NCBI GenBank assembly: GCA_910586965.1 | Contig: CAJUMF010000004.1 | Coordinates: 85,129-149,128, forward strand | DNA from: an uncultured Dorea sp. | Lineage (GTDB): Bacteria; Bacillota; Clostridia; Lachnospirales; Lachnospiraceae | DNA: 64,000 bases | Direction: 5' to 3' | Shown here: piece after piece, positions 35,571 to 44,424 of the stretch | Layout: every line of letters starts with the position of its first letter | Numbering within the stretch: position 1 is the stretch's first letter | Translations under genes and position numbers: made by a program | Notes under the pieces: generated by a model | Seen by the model: only the letters and a program-made list of their open reading frames with translations | The model's database searches: none | What the model was told of the DNA's origin: nothing

Positions 35571-36440
35571 TCAAGCAAGGAGATATCCCTTTGCGTATCG
35601 GATGAATATCTTCATGGCAGGTGACCAGTTGTGGGACGGATGCACGGCCATTCCGAGTTCGCGATATACATAAGGGGTTATTGGGCGCACCTCAAAATTG
35701 CCTGTGCGTCCGCGGATGACCAGCTCCGGCAGGATGCTGATGCCCAGGTTATGCTCTACCATAGAGAGGATAGAAAAATCATTGTTCATCGTATATTTGA
35801 TGTCCGGATGAATATCATATTCTTTTAAAATCTGGTGGATGTCAGTGTTGTAAGTATATTCGCAGATGATAAACGGAGCATCCTGGAATAATTCTAAAGG
35901 AATCTCCTTATATTCGGCGTAGGGGTGGCCTTTTGGCAGGATTGCCAGCATCTCATCATTGTGTACAGGAATAAAATCGGCAGTCTGATTTTTCTGGTAA
36001 CTGCAGAAGCCGATATCTACTTTATAATTCAGTACCCAGTCTGCGATTTCATTTTCATGACCTTCAATAATATCAAACAGGATCCCGGGGTTATTCTTTT
36101 GGAATTCCCGTATGATTTTCGGAATCCAGTGGATGGAGCAGCTAGTATATGTGCCGATTTTAAGAGTTCCGCGCTCTGCACCTTTTAAAAATGAGATTTC
36201 CTGTTTCAGGGATTCGCTGGAAGCGATCAGATTGCGGATGGACGGCAGCAGCGATAAGCTTTCATCAGAGAGGGAGATGCCGTGGTTCGTCTTTTTGAAG
36301 AGGGGGAATCCTACTTCCCGTTCAAGGTTCTTCATCATCTGTGTGATGCCGGATTGTGTGTAGCCAAGCTCTTCGCCTGCTTTTGTAAAGTTCTCGAATT
36401 TTGCTACGGCAAGAAATACATGCCATTTCTTTAAATCCAT
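35571..36440 (-). CDS. LysR family transcriptional regulator
   Basis: 289 aa. N-terminal winged helix (1-65): FLAVAKFENFTKAGEELGYTQSGITQMMKNLEREVGFPLF; C-terminal LysR_substrate domain with RGTLKIGTYTSCSIHWIP. Divergent from the B3/4 gene across a 117-bp AT-rich gap, a usual arrangement for a LysR regulator and its target, so the B3/4 gene is the best candidate target. Effector unknown. Confidence 0.9.
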   Translation of the reverse strand: MDLKKWHVFLAVAKFENFTKAGEELGYTQSGITQMMKNLEREVGFPLFKKTNHGISLSDESLSLLPSIRNLIASSESLKQEISFLKGAERGTLKIGTYTSCSIHWIPKIIREFQKNNPGILFDIIEGHENEIADWVLNYKVDIGFCSYQKNQTADFIPVHNDEMLAILPKGHPYAEYKEIPLELFQDAPFIICEYTYNTDIHQILKEYDIHPDIKYTMNNDFSILSMVEHNLGISILPELVIRGRTGNFEVRPITPYVYRELGMAVHPSHNWSPAMKIFIRYAKGYLLA

Positions 36441-36557
36441 ATAGTCCCTCCTTTTTTATTTATTTTTTATATATTACATGGGATTATCCAGAAAAACAAG
36501 TTTTGTTTGCGAAAAAAATATGATATACTGTGGAAAAATTGATGCAAGGAGATAAAT

Positions 36558-37226
36558 ATGAGAAAGCAATTAAAGATTGGCAAAGAGATGAAAGAACTCT
36601 GGCCGGCAGTGCGGATTGGCTGTTTTCAATATAGAGTGAAGGTGGAAAAAAAGAATGAAGATATGTGGAGGTATTTGAAAAAAGACATTTATAAAAAGAC
36701 GAAGAATGATATTTTTGATTATGGTGTTAATGATATTCCCAATATTAAAGAATCGAGGATGGCGTATAAAGCTTTCGGAAAAGATCCGAGCCGTTATCGT
36801 GTGTCTTCCGAGGCGTTGATTCGCCGCATTGGCCAGGGGAAGGGGCTTTATGAAGTAAATACGGTTGTGGACACCAACAATTTGATCTCTATAGAGTCGG
36901 GATTTTCTGTCGGTTCTTATGATGCCGGACAGATAGAGGATGTACTTATGTTTCGTGTAGGAAGAGAAGGTGAGACCTATGAAGGCATCGGAAAAGATGA
37001 GGTTAATATTGCATATCTTCCGGTGTTGGCAGATGGCAGAGGAGCGGTGGGAAGTTCTACCAGTGATTCAAAAAGGGCTATGATCACGGAAGATACACGG
37101 GAGGTGCTGACTCTGATCTATTCATTTTCTGATAATAAAGATTTGGAGGAGGCATTGAAGTATGGGAAAGAATATCTGGAAAAATATGCGGGCGCGCAGG
37201 ATATTGAGTGCTGGATTGAAAAATAA
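36558..37226 (+). CDS. B3/4 domain protein (phenylalanyl-tRNA synthetase beta-like tRNA-editing fold)
   Basis: 222 aa with the stand-alone B3/4 domain: YKAFGKDPSRYRVSSEALIRRIGQG, YEVNTVVDTNNLISIESGFSVGSYD and RVGREGETYEGIGKDEVN. In full-length PheT this domain hydrolyses mischarged tRNA; stand-alone homologues may edit or bind amino acids, not proven. AAGGAG precedes the ATG. Divergent from LysR. Confidence 0.87.
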   Translation: MRKQLKIGKEMKELWPAVRIGCFQYRVKVEKKNEDMWRYLKKDIYKKTKNDIFDYGVNDIPNIKESRMAYKAFGKDPSRYRVSSEALIRRIGQGKGLYEVNTVVDTNNLISIESGFSVGSYDAGQIEDVLMFRVGREGETYEGIGKDEVNIAYLPVLADGRGAVGSSTSDSKRAMITEDTREVLTLIYSFSDNKDLEEALKYGKEYLEKYAGAQDIECWIEK

Positions 37227-37230
37227 ACTG

Positions 37231-37259
37231 TTGACATTATGTTTTTCCTGTGCTATACT
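37231..37259 (+). promoter_or_regulatory. Promoter for infC-rpmI-rplT
   Basis: Consensus TTGACA (37231-37236), 17-bp spacer, TATACT (37254-37259), partly overlapping the end of the B3/4 gene region. Confidence 0.85.
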
Positions 37260-37264
37260 GCAAG

Positions 37265-37432
37265 TCGTGTGAAGAAAAAAGAAAGCAGAGTATCCACTCT
37301 CACCATAGCACAAGCGGGTGACTATCGGTTTGATATTGTATATGTAGGATTCCGTGTAGGGAATTTTATGCAGATATGTAAGTGGATAGTCGGTAGCTAT
37401 TCACTTATTTTATTTGATGGAGGTGCACTACA
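37265..37432 (+). promoter_or_regulatory. infC leader with competing pairings (L20-leader-like attenuator)
   Basis: 168-nt leader. Hairpin 37380-37406 (AAGTGGATAG.../...CTATTCACTT) followed by ATTTTATTT looks like an attenuator. Its left arm can pair with two upstream elements: TATCCACT (37291-37298, exact complement of 37381-37388) and GACTATC (37320-37326, exact complement of 37385-37391). This is the architecture expected of the r-protein L20 feedback leader known in Firmicutes; assignment to that family is inference. Confidence 0.75.
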
Positions 37433-37939
37433 ATTAGCGATTTAATGATTAACGGGCAGATTAGAGACAGAGAAGTACGTTTGATTGGCGAGAACGGCGA
37501 ACAGCTCGGAATTATGTCTTCAAAAGAGGCAATGAGGCTGGCGCAGGAGGCGGAGCTGGATTTGGTAAAGGTTGCCCCGAAGGCACAGCCGCCGGTATGC
37601 AAGATTATTGATTACGGAAAATACCGTTATGAGCTTGCAAGAAAAGAAAAAGAGGCGAAAAAGAAGCAGAAGACCGTTGAAATTAAGGAAGTGCGTCTTT
37701 CACCGAACATCGACACCAATGATTTGAATACAAAAGTGAATAATGCCAGGAAATTCGTCAGCAAAGGCAACAAAGTAAAGGTTACCCTGCGTTTCAGAGG
37801 CCGTGAGATGGCGCATGTACAGCAAAGCAAGCATATTTTAGATGATTTTGCGCTTAAGCTTGCAGATATTGCGACCGTTGAAAAACAGCCAAAGTTAGAA
37901 GGCAGGAATATGAGTATGGTTTTAACTGAAAAACGTTAA
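37433..37939 (+). CDS. infC: Translation initiation factor IF-3
   Basis: 168 aa with an ATT start (ISDLMINGQIRD; the ATG at 37445 is too far from the Shine-Dalgarno). GGAGGTG (37419-37425) is seven nt from the ATT. Non-AUG starts of IF-3 genes are known to mediate autoregulation. Conserved segments MSSKEAMRLAQEAELDLVKVAPKAQPPVCKI and the C-terminal RFRGREMAHVQQSK are present. First gene of the operon with rpmI and rplT. Confidence 0.96.
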   Translation: MSDLMINGQIRDREVRLIGENGEQLGIMSSKEAMRLAQEAELDLVKVAPKAQPPVCKIIDYGKYRYELARKEKEAKKKQKTVEIKEVRLSPNIDTNDLNTKVNNARKFVSKGNKVKVTLRFRGREMAHVQQSKHILDDFALKLADIATVEKQPKLEGRNMSMVLTEKR

Positions 37940-37969
37940 AAATATATACAAATTAAGGAGGAAATTAAC

Positions 37970-38167
37970 ATGCCAAAAATCAAAACAAATAGAGCGGCTG
38001 CAAAGCGCTTCAAAAAGACAGGTACAGGGAAGTTAGTCAGAAATAAAGCTTACAAGAGCCATATCTTAACTAAGAAGTCCACAAAGAGAAAGAGAAATCT
38101 CAGGAAACCAATCGTTACGGATGCAACAAACGTAAAGAATATGAAGAAGGTATTGCCGTATCTGTAA
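37970..38167 (+). CDS. rpmI: 50S ribosomal protein L35
   Basis: 65 aa basic protein: MPKIKTNRAAAKRFKKTGTG, ending KKVLPYL, matching the L35 family. AAGGAGG precedes the ATG; 30 nt after infC. Confidence 0.97.
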   Translation: MPKIKTNRAAAKRFKKTGTGKLVRNKAYKSHILTKKSTKRKRNLRKPIVTDATNVKNMKKVLPYL

Positions 38168-38213
38168 GCTTATGCTTTCAGAAGGGTAAGGATTTGAAGG
38201 AGGATAATAAGAG

Positions 38214-38570
38214 ATGGCAAGAATTAAAGGCGGATTAAACGCTAAAAAAAGACATAACAGAACTTTGAAGTTAGCGAAGGGATACAGAGGAGCACGTTCC
38301 AAACAGTACAGAGTTGCAAAACAGTCTGTGATGAGAGCTCTTACATCTGCATATGCAGGAAGAAAGCAGAGAAAGCGTCAGATGCGTCAGCTCTGGATTG
38401 CACGTATCAATGCAGCAGCAAGAATGAATGGTTTATCTTACAGCAGACTGATGCATGGCCTTAAGCTGGCAAACATTGATATCAACAGAAAGATGCTGGC
38501 TGAGATGGCTGTCAATGATGCAGAAGGATTTGCATCTGTCGCAGAACTTGCAAAAGCTAAGCTTGCGTAA
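38214..38570 (+). CDS. rplT: 50S ribosomal protein L20
   Basis: 118 aa: MARIKGGLNAKKRHNRTLKLAKGYRGARSK and RKRQMRQLWIARINAAARMNGLSYSRLM are L20 signatures. Binds 23S rRNA early in assembly and, in other Firmicutes, represses its own leader. GAAGGAGG precedes the ATG. Confidence 0.97.
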   Translation: MARIKGGLNAKKRHNRTLKLAKGYRGARSKQYRVAKQSVMRALTSAYAGRKQRKRQMRQLWIARINAAARMNGLSYSRLMHGLKLANIDINRKMLAEMAVNDAEGFASVAELAKAKLA

Positions 38571-38592
38571 TTGAATAGATAAAGATATGCAC

Positions 38593-38622
38593 ACAAACTG
38601 CCTTTTGGGGCAGTTTGTTTTC
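38593..38622 (+). terminator. Terminator after rplT
   Basis: ACAAACTGCC pairs with GGCAGTTTGT over 10 bp, loop TTTTGG, followed by TTTTC. A second inverted repeat just downstream (GGGGTTGAT/ATCAACCCC) probably ends luxS on the other strand. Confidence 0.88.
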
Positions 38623-38668
38623 AAATTAGGGGTTGATAGAAAAGCGATCAAATCAACCCCTTAGAGAA

Positions 38669-39148
38669 CTATTCGGGGTAGATAAGTTGTTCTGCTGTAA
38701 TATTAAGCAGTACATCATCTAAATATTTCTTGGAAAGATACTTTGCCATAGGAAGGTTCATGTCCAGGTAATTCCCGCAGTCTTTTGCAGCGGCTCCAGG
38801 CACTTCCCCCTCGAAATCTGCCATAAACTGATACATTTCCGTCAGAAGAGGTACGATATCCTTTGACTGGTATTCGCCGGACAGGATCAGGTAAAATCCG
38901 GTGCGGCAGCCCATAGGCCCGAAGTAGATGGTCTTGTCTGCAAAGTCTTTGTGATTCCTCAGAAAAGTTGCGGCTAAGTGCTCGATGGTATGTATCTCTG
39001 CGGTATTCATCACAGGTTCGCAGTTAGGTCTAGTCATGCGAAGGTCAAAAGTGGTGACTGGGTTGCCGGCTACGTTGTCAATCCGGGATACATAGACACC
39101 TGGGACGAGCCGCAGATGGTCTACAGTAAAGCTTGCTATTTTTTCCAT
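38669..39148 (-). CDS. luxS: S-ribosylhomocysteine lyase
   Basis: 159 aa. Cleaves S-ribosylhomocysteine to homocysteine and DPD, the AI-2 precursor. Zinc ligands His53 and His57 in HTIEHLAA, and Cys124 in DCGNYLD; Cys81 in PMGCRTGFY. GGAGAG upstream on the minus strand. Part of the methyl cycle; it shares a theme with metA but is far from it. Confidence 0.97.
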   Translation of the reverse strand: MEKIASFTVDHLRLVPGVYVSRIDNVAGNPVTTFDLRMTRPNCEPVMNTAEIHTIEHLAATFLRNHKDFADKTIYFGPMGCRTGFYLILSGEYQSKDIVPLLTEMYQFMADFEGEVPGAAAKDCGNYLDMNLPMAKYLSKKYLDDVLLNITAEQLIYPE

Positions 39149-39299
39149 AAAGTTTCTCTCCTTTTTCTAATATTGCCTGCTAGTAGTATAACATTTTTAT
39201 CCAGAATTGACTATGAAAAATACAGGGAGTTGTGATATACTTATAAAGCGTGTGAATGAAGAGGATACACAGTATGATATCAGGCAGGAGGCGTGATAG

Positions 39300-39929
39300 A
39301 TGAAATTATATATGGTACGGCATGGCGAGACTGACTGGAATAAGGCGCGTAAGATCCAGGGACAGGTGGATATCCCGCTCAATGCTTTCGGGAGACATCT
39401 GGCAGAAGAGACGGGAAAAGGACTGGCATCTATTCCTTTTGAAGCCTGTATAAGCAGTCCCCTTGAAAGAGCGGTAGAGACGGCAGAGCTGATCCTTGAA
39501 GGCAGGCCGGTGCCAATCTTTACTGATAGGCGGATCATCGAGATGGCATTCGGTGTCTGGGAGGGCGGATGCTGTTCAGAGGAAGGGTGGGATCTCCCGC
39601 AGGAGTTTCGCTACTTTTTTCACGCACCGGAAAAATACGTGGCGCCGGAGGGCGGCGAGGATTTTTATATGGTGAGAGACCGGCTGGAGGGTTTCCTGAC
39701 AGAGCTTTATCAGAAAAAGGAATGGCAGGATAAGAACATTTTGATCACTACCCACGGTGCAGCCCTCTGCGGGATGCTGAATGTCATAAAGAATCAGCCG
39801 GTATCCGAGTATTGGGGCGTGGGCGTACATAAGAACTGTGCGGTTACAGAAGTGGAAGTGACAGGGGGTGTGCCGGTGATACTGTCGGAGAATTATGCTT
39901 ATTATAAGGATGAAGTGAAGGCGTGGTAA
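39300..39929 (+). CDS. Histidine phosphatase family protein (phosphoglycerate mutase-like)
   Basis: 209 aa. RHG motif MVRHGETDWNKARKIQGQVDIPLN with catalytic His; SSPLERAVETAELI and a second His in ITTHGAALCGML. AGGAGGCG precedes the ATG. Probably a cobalamin- or sugar-type phosphatase or broad phosphatase; substrate not predictable. trpS follows 73 bp downstream. Confidence 0.9.
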   Translation: MKLYMVRHGETDWNKARKIQGQVDIPLNAFGRHLAEETGKGLASIPFEACISSPLERAVETAELILEGRPVPIFTDRRIIEMAFGVWEGGCCSEEGWDLPQEFRYFFHAPEKYVAPEGGEDFYMVRDRLEGFLTELYQKKEWQDKNILITTHGAALCGMLNVIKNQPVSEYWGVGVHKNCAVTEVEVTGGVPVILSENYAYYKDEVKAW

Positions 39930-40002
39930 GTGCGCCTGACCGGTAAGGCTTGGATAGAATCGAATGAAACAGAAAATAACAGTGGATTTGGAGGATGAAG
40001 AG

Positions 40003-41007
40003 ATGATCAATGGAAAAAAAGTATTATTCAGCGGAATGCAGGCGACGGGAAATCTGACTTTGGGAAACTATCTGGGGGCGCTGAAAAATTGGGTGACTTT
40101 AAGTGATGAATATGAATGTTTTTACAGCGTGGTAGATCTGCACTCTATTACCGTGCGGCAAGATCCGGCAACCTTGCGGAAACGTGCGCGTGCACTTCTT
40201 ACCCTTTATATTGCGGCAGGGATTGACCCGGAGAAAAACTGCATCTATTACCAGTCCCATGTGTCGGGGCACGCAGAGCTTTCCTGGATACTTAACTGCT
40301 TCACTTATATGGGTGAGTTAAACCGTATGACCCAGTTTAAGGATAAGTCGGCTAAGCACGCAGATAACATCAATGCGGGGCTTTTTACTTATCCGGTCCT
40401 TATGGCGGCGGATATCCTCCTCTATCAGGCGGATGTGGTTCCGGTGGGTGTGGATCAGATGCAGCATTTGGAGATTACAAGAGATATCGCAGAACGTTTT
40501 AATAATATTCACGGCGATGTATTTACCGTGCCGGAGGCATATATCGGCAAAGTTGGAGCGAAGATCATGAGCCTGCAAGATCCGTCTAAGAAAATGTCGA
40601 AGTCTGACGAGAATCCCAATGCCAGCATCTATCTGATGGATGATCCGGATACGGTCATGCGCAAATGCAAGCGTGCGGTTACGGATTCTGAGGCGCAGAT
40701 CCTTTACCGCGACGAGCAGCCGGGAGTGAAGAACCTGATTGATATCTACAGCGCATGTACGGGGAAGACGCCGGAGGATGTGGTAAAGGAATTCGATGGT
40801 AAAGGTTACGGAGACTTTAAGACTGCCGTAGGTGAAGGGGTAGTATCTGTCTTAAAGCCGCTGCAGGACGAGGTGGCAAGACTTGAGAAAGATAAGGCGT
40901 ACATTGACAGCGTCATCAAGAACAATGCGGAGAAAGCCAATTATTTTGCTATGAAGACGCTGCGCAAGGTGCAGAAGAAGGTTGGATTTCCGGAGAGGAT
41001 ACGGTAA
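40003..41007 (+). CDS. trpS: Tryptophanyl-tRNA synthetase
   Basis: 334 aa from MINGKKVLFSGMQATGNL; TTGGAGG (39988-39994) fixes this start over the upstream M at 39964. HIGH-equivalent TLGNYLGA, SKKMSKSDEN loop (residues ~197-206) and the fold-specific DILLYQADVVPVGVDQMQHLE are present. Charges tRNA-Trp; no T-box leader is apparent. Its stop overlaps the start of the next gene. Confidence 0.96.
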   Translation: MINGKKVLFSGMQATGNLTLGNYLGALKNWVTLSDEYECFYSVVDLHSITVRQDPATLRKRARALLTLYIAAGIDPEKNCIYYQSHVSGHAELSWILNCFTYMGELNRMTQFKDKSAKHADNINAGLFTYPVLMAADILLYQADVVPVGVDQMQHLEITRDIAERFNNIHGDVFTVPEAYIGKVGAKIMSLQDPSKKMSKSDENPNASIYLMDDPDTVMRKCKRAVTDSEAQILYRDEQPGVKNLIDIYSACTGKTPEDVVKEFDGKGYGDFKTAVGEGVVSVLKPLQDEVARLEKDKAYIDSVIKNNAEKANYFAMKTLRKVQKKVGFPERIR

Positions 41008-41528
41008 TGCATCAGATTCAGACAGCAGGAGAACAGAAATATTATGATTTTATCAGCGACAGGGTAAAACAGGCGCGCACCGGCATGATCGTGTGGGCCA
41101 GTCTGTTAAGCCTTGCCCTGATCAGCTTATTTAACAATATCGTGATTGCCCTTATATTGGCTCTTGCGGGAGCCGCACTTGCTGTTGTCAATGTAAGATC
41201 ACAGCAGCAGCTAAAAGAGAAGCTTGACCATATAGCTGATAAAGAAGAGTTCTTTTGCCAGCTTGGGGCGCCGGATGTCCTGACAGCGCCGGAGGGACAT
41301 GTGCTGGTGACAAAAGATTACGTTCTTACGGGTAAAGGGGATATATCCATGTACTATATACCTGATATGGAAAAAGTAGAAGTGGGGCTAAAGGGGCATA
41401 CAAAGAAGTCCCTGTTTCTGACAGACAGGCAGGGGATTCGTCATGAGATCATGACTTGTGCGCAAAATACCGGGGCCTCAAAAGAATTTGACGCAGTGTA
41501 CCAGACGCTGCTCAGAAAGTACAGATAA
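41007..41528 (+). CDS. Hypothetical membrane protein with two helices
   Basis: 173 aa. Start overlaps the trpS stop (TAATG). Two hydrophobic helices (about residues 26-64) preceded by a short polar stretch, then a soluble domain of roughly 100 residues (DVLTAPEGHVLVTKDYVLTGKGD...) with no family I recognise. It could be a PH-like fold from its beta-strand alternation, but that is a guess. Ends at a strong terminator. Confidence 0.75.
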   Translation: MHQIQTAGEQKYYDFISDRVKQARTGMIVWASLLSLALISLFNNIVIALILALAGAALAVVNVRSQQQLKEKLDHIADKEEFFCQLGAPDVLTAPEGHVLVTKDYVLTGKGDISMYYIPDMEKVEVGLKGHTKKSLFLTDRQGIRHEIMTCAQNTGASKEFDAVYQTLLRKYR

Positions 41529-41554
41529 ATTATAAATGTTTATAAAGACTCTTT

Positions 41555-41595
41555 CGCTTATCAGAAATCGCTGATAAGCGGAGGAGTTTTTCTTT
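41555..41595 (+). terminator. Terminator of the trpS transcript
   Basis: Perfect 10-bp stem CGCTTATCAG/CTGATAAGCG with loop AAATCG; the T run (TTTTTCTTTTTG) follows six nt later. Confidence 0.7.
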
Positions 41596-41603
41596 TTGTT
41601 GAG

Positions 41604-41635
41604 CAACAAAAAACCGCCAGCATTAGCCAGCGGTT
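41604..41635 (-). terminator. Terminator of the ABC-F gene
   Basis: Read on the minus strand, AACCGCTGGC pairs with GCTGGCGGTT (two G-U pairs) around TAAT, followed by TTTTTTG. Confidence 0.78.
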
Positions 41636-41699
41636 GACCGGTGCGCCCACAGATACTTTGATTGATATAAAATTCAACGGCATATTTTACAACGGTATT

Positions 41700-43334
41700 T
41701 TAATCATCTTCCTCTTTCTGGATCGTATATGTCTGTCTCTTTCTTGCCATCTCATCATTTTCCAGATATTCATCATAGGTTGTAATCTTATCGATCAGCT
41801 TACCGCCCGGAACGATCTCCATGATCCGGTTGGCGGTCGTCTGCACGATCTGATGATCCCTGGAACTGAAAAGCAGCACGCCGGGGAATTTGGTCATTCC
41901 GTTATTGAGGGCTGTGATAGACTCCATATCCAGGTGGTTCGTAGGCTCGTTGAGCACTAAGATATTAGAACCAGATATCATCATCTTGGAGAGCATACAG
42001 CGTACTTTCTCGCCTCCGGAGAGGACACTTACTCTTTTCACGCCGTCATCGCCGCCAAAGAGCATCCGCCCAAGGAAACCCCGGACATAAGTGACGTCCT
42101 TTTCTTCAGAATACTGTGTCAGCCACTCGACAATGGTGTAATCATTGTCAAATTCATCGCCGAAATCCAGCGGGAAATACGACTGGGAGGTAGTGATTCC
42201 CCACTTGTATACCCCTTCGTCCGGTTCCATCTCACCCATGAGGATCTGGAACAATGTCGTCTTGGCAAGCTCGTTGCTTCCCACAAACGCCACTTTATCA
42301 TCATGGTTCAGAGTAAATGTGATGTTGTCCAGTACCTTTTCCCCGTCGATCGTCTTGCTGAGTCCTTCTACGGATAACACATCGTTGCCGATCTCCCGGT
42401 TGGGACGGAAATCAATGTAGGGATATTTCCGGCTGGAAGGCTGGATTTCATCGAGCTGGATCTTCTCCAATGCACGTTTTCTTGAGGTCGCCTGCTTGGA
42501 TTTGGAGGCATTGGCGCTGAACCGGGAGATAAATTCCTGCAGCTCTTTGATCTTTTCTTCTTTCTTTTTGTTAGCTTCCTTCATCTGGCGGATGAGGAGC
42601 TGGCTGGACTCATACCAGAAATCGTAGTTCCCGGCATAGAGCTTGATCTTTCCATAGTCGATATCTGCAATCTGTGTACAGACTTTGTTGAGAAAATAAC
42701 GGTCGTGAGATACGACGATCACTGTGTTGTCAAAATTAATAAGGAACTCCTCAAGCCATGCGATGGCGTCCAGATCCAGGTGGTTTGTCGGCTCATCGAG
42801 AAGCAGGATGTCCGGATTGCCGAAAAGCGCCTGCGCCAGCAGGACTTTTACCTTTTTTGGACCGTCCAGATTCTTCATTAGCTCATAGTGAAGTTCTGTC
42901 TCGATGCCGAGGCCATTTAAAAGAGAAGCGGCGTCTGATTCCGCCTCCCACCCGTTCATGGTGGCAAATTCAGCTTCCAGTTCGCTTGCCTTAATGCCGT
43001 CCTCGTCGGTAAAATCCTCTTTCGCATAGATTGCTTCCTTTTCCTGCATAATCTCGTACAGCCGCGGATTCCCCATCATGACGGTGTCAAGGGCAGGAAA
43101 CTCATCATACTTGAAATGATCCTGCTGCAGGAAGGACAGACGTTCTCCCGGCGTGATAAAGACTTCGCCTTTCGACGGCTCAAGCTGGCCGGAGAGAATT
43201 CTTAAAAAGGTGGATTTGCCTGCGCCGTTTGCTCCAATCAGGCCGTAACAATTGCCTTCTGTGAACTTGATGTTCACATCTTCAAACAGAGCTTTCTTGC
43301 CTACGCGCAGTGTAATGTTACTTGTACTGATCAT
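41700..43334 (-). CDS. ABC-F family ATPase with degenerate second nucleotide site
   Basis: 544 aa, two ATP-binding domains, no membrane helices. NBD1 is canonical: Walker A GANGAGKST, Walker B LLLDEPTNHLD, H-loop VSHDRYF. NBD2 has Walker A-like GSNELAKTT, signature LSGGEKVR, LVLNEPTNHLDMES (Asp changed to Asn) and FSSRDHQ (Arg in place of the switch His). A Lys-rich linker (about residues 245-300) joins them, consistent with the YkpA/YbiT branch that acts at the ribosome. Function may be translational factor or antibiotic resistance; branch-level call only. Confidence 0.9.
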   Translation of the reverse strand: MISTSNITLRVGKKALFEDVNIKFTEGNCYGLIGANGAGKSTFLRILSGQLEPSKGEVFITPGERLSFLQQDHFKYDEFPALDTVMMGNPRLYEIMQEKEAIYAKEDFTDEDGIKASELEAEFATMNGWEAESDAASLLNGLGIETELHYELMKNLDGPKKVKVLLAQALFGNPDILLLDEPTNHLDLDAIAWLEEFLINFDNTVIVVSHDRYFLNKVCTQIADIDYGKIKLYAGNYDFWYESSQLLIRQMKEANKKKEEKIKELQEFISRFSANASKSKQATSRKRALEKIQLDEIQPSSRKYPYIDFRPNREIGNDVLSVEGLSKTIDGEKVLDNITFTLNHDDKVAFVGSNELAKTTLFQILMGEMEPDEGVYKWGITTSQSYFPLDFGDEFDNDYTIVEWLTQYSEEKDVTYVRGFLGRMLFGGDDGVKRVSVLSGGEKVRCMLSKMMISGSNILVLNEPTNHLDMESITALNNGMTKFPGVLLFSSRDHQIVQTTANRIMEIVPGGKLIDKITTYDEYLENDEMARKRQTYTIQKEEDD

Positions 43335-43499
43335 TCTTTCTACTCCTTAATAATAATGATTGGACTAATTTAGATTCTTATGGTATTATATAAATTATTA
43401 TGTTAAAAAATATTTTACATGTAAGGCTTATCTTACCAAATATATATGCAAATGGCAAGAGATGTTTTTATATTTTGACAGTGAGGAGAGTGCGGATTT

Positions 43500-44357
43500 A
43501 TGACAGCAGGAACAATCGTGTTGGAAGGCGGAGCCACAAGGGGAGTGTTTACTTCGGGAGCGCTGGACTTTTTGATGGAGAATGAGATGTATCTGTCTCA
43601 TGTGATCGGTGTGTCTGCAGGCTCGTGCAATGGTGTGGATTATGTATCAAAGCAGCCGGGGAGAACACGGGACTGTATGATCCACAAAGAAAAAGAATAT
43701 GATTATTACAGCGGGATCAGAAAGCTTATCCGTAAGAAAAGCCTGCTGGATATGGATCTGATCTTTGATAAGTATCCGAATGAACTGTTTCCCTTTGATT
43801 ACGATACTTATTTTGCCTCTGAGATGGAGTGTGAGATAGTGGTGACCAACTGTGTCACCGGTGAAGCAGAATATATGACAGAGAGACAGGACAGACAGCG
43901 GTTGATGCGGATCTGCAGGGCATCAAGCAGTATGCCGCTTGTTGCGCCCATGGTGAATATCGATGGGATACCGTATCTTGACGGGGGACTGGCGGATTCG
44001 ATTCCGATCGGCAGAGCGCTTGAACTTGGCAATGAAAAGATCGTCCTCATACTGACCAGGAATCCGGGGTATAGAAAGAAGATGACAAGCCATGGGGCGG
44101 CGAATCTTTATCGGACGGCTTATCAGAATTATCCAAAGCTTGCACGGGCTGCGATCCGCCGGAATTTTGAGTATAACAAAGCGATGGATAAGATCAATGA
44201 ACTGGAAAAGCGGGAAGAGATCTTCGTGCTGCGCCCCATGATCCCGCCTGTTTCCAGGCTGGAGAGAAAGTATGATACATTGATGCAGTTCTATGAGCAT
44301 GGATATGAGTCTATGGAGAAGAGATATGATGAGTTGTGCGCATATCTGGAGAAATAA
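43500..44357 (+). CDS. Patatin-like phospholipase (RssA-type)
   Basis: 285 aa. Catalytic dyad Ser39 in GVSAGSCNG and Asp161 in DGGLADSIP; oxyanion loop GGATRGVFTSG. A lipid acyl hydrolase; substrate unknown. TGAGGAGAG precedes the ATG. The gene is followed 67 bp later by an NSS transporter, probably in the same unit. Confidence 0.92.
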   Translation: MTAGTIVLEGGATRGVFTSGALDFLMENEMYLSHVIGVSAGSCNGVDYVSKQPGRTRDCMIHKEKEYDYYSGIRKLIRKKSLLDMDLIFDKYPNELFPFDYDTYFASEMECEIVVTNCVTGEAEYMTERQDRQRLMRICRASSSMPLVAPMVNIDGIPYLDGGLADSIPIGRALELGNEKIVLILTRNPGYRKKMTSHGAANLYRTAYQNYPKLARAAIRRNFEYNKAMDKINELEKREEIFVLRPMIPPVSRLERKYDTLMQFYEHGYESMEKRYDELCAYLEK

Positions 44358-44424
44358 GCGCACCGCCATTATATATAAGGAAACATTAGAGAGTTTAGAG
44401 AGGAAGTACAGGAGGTAAGTTATT

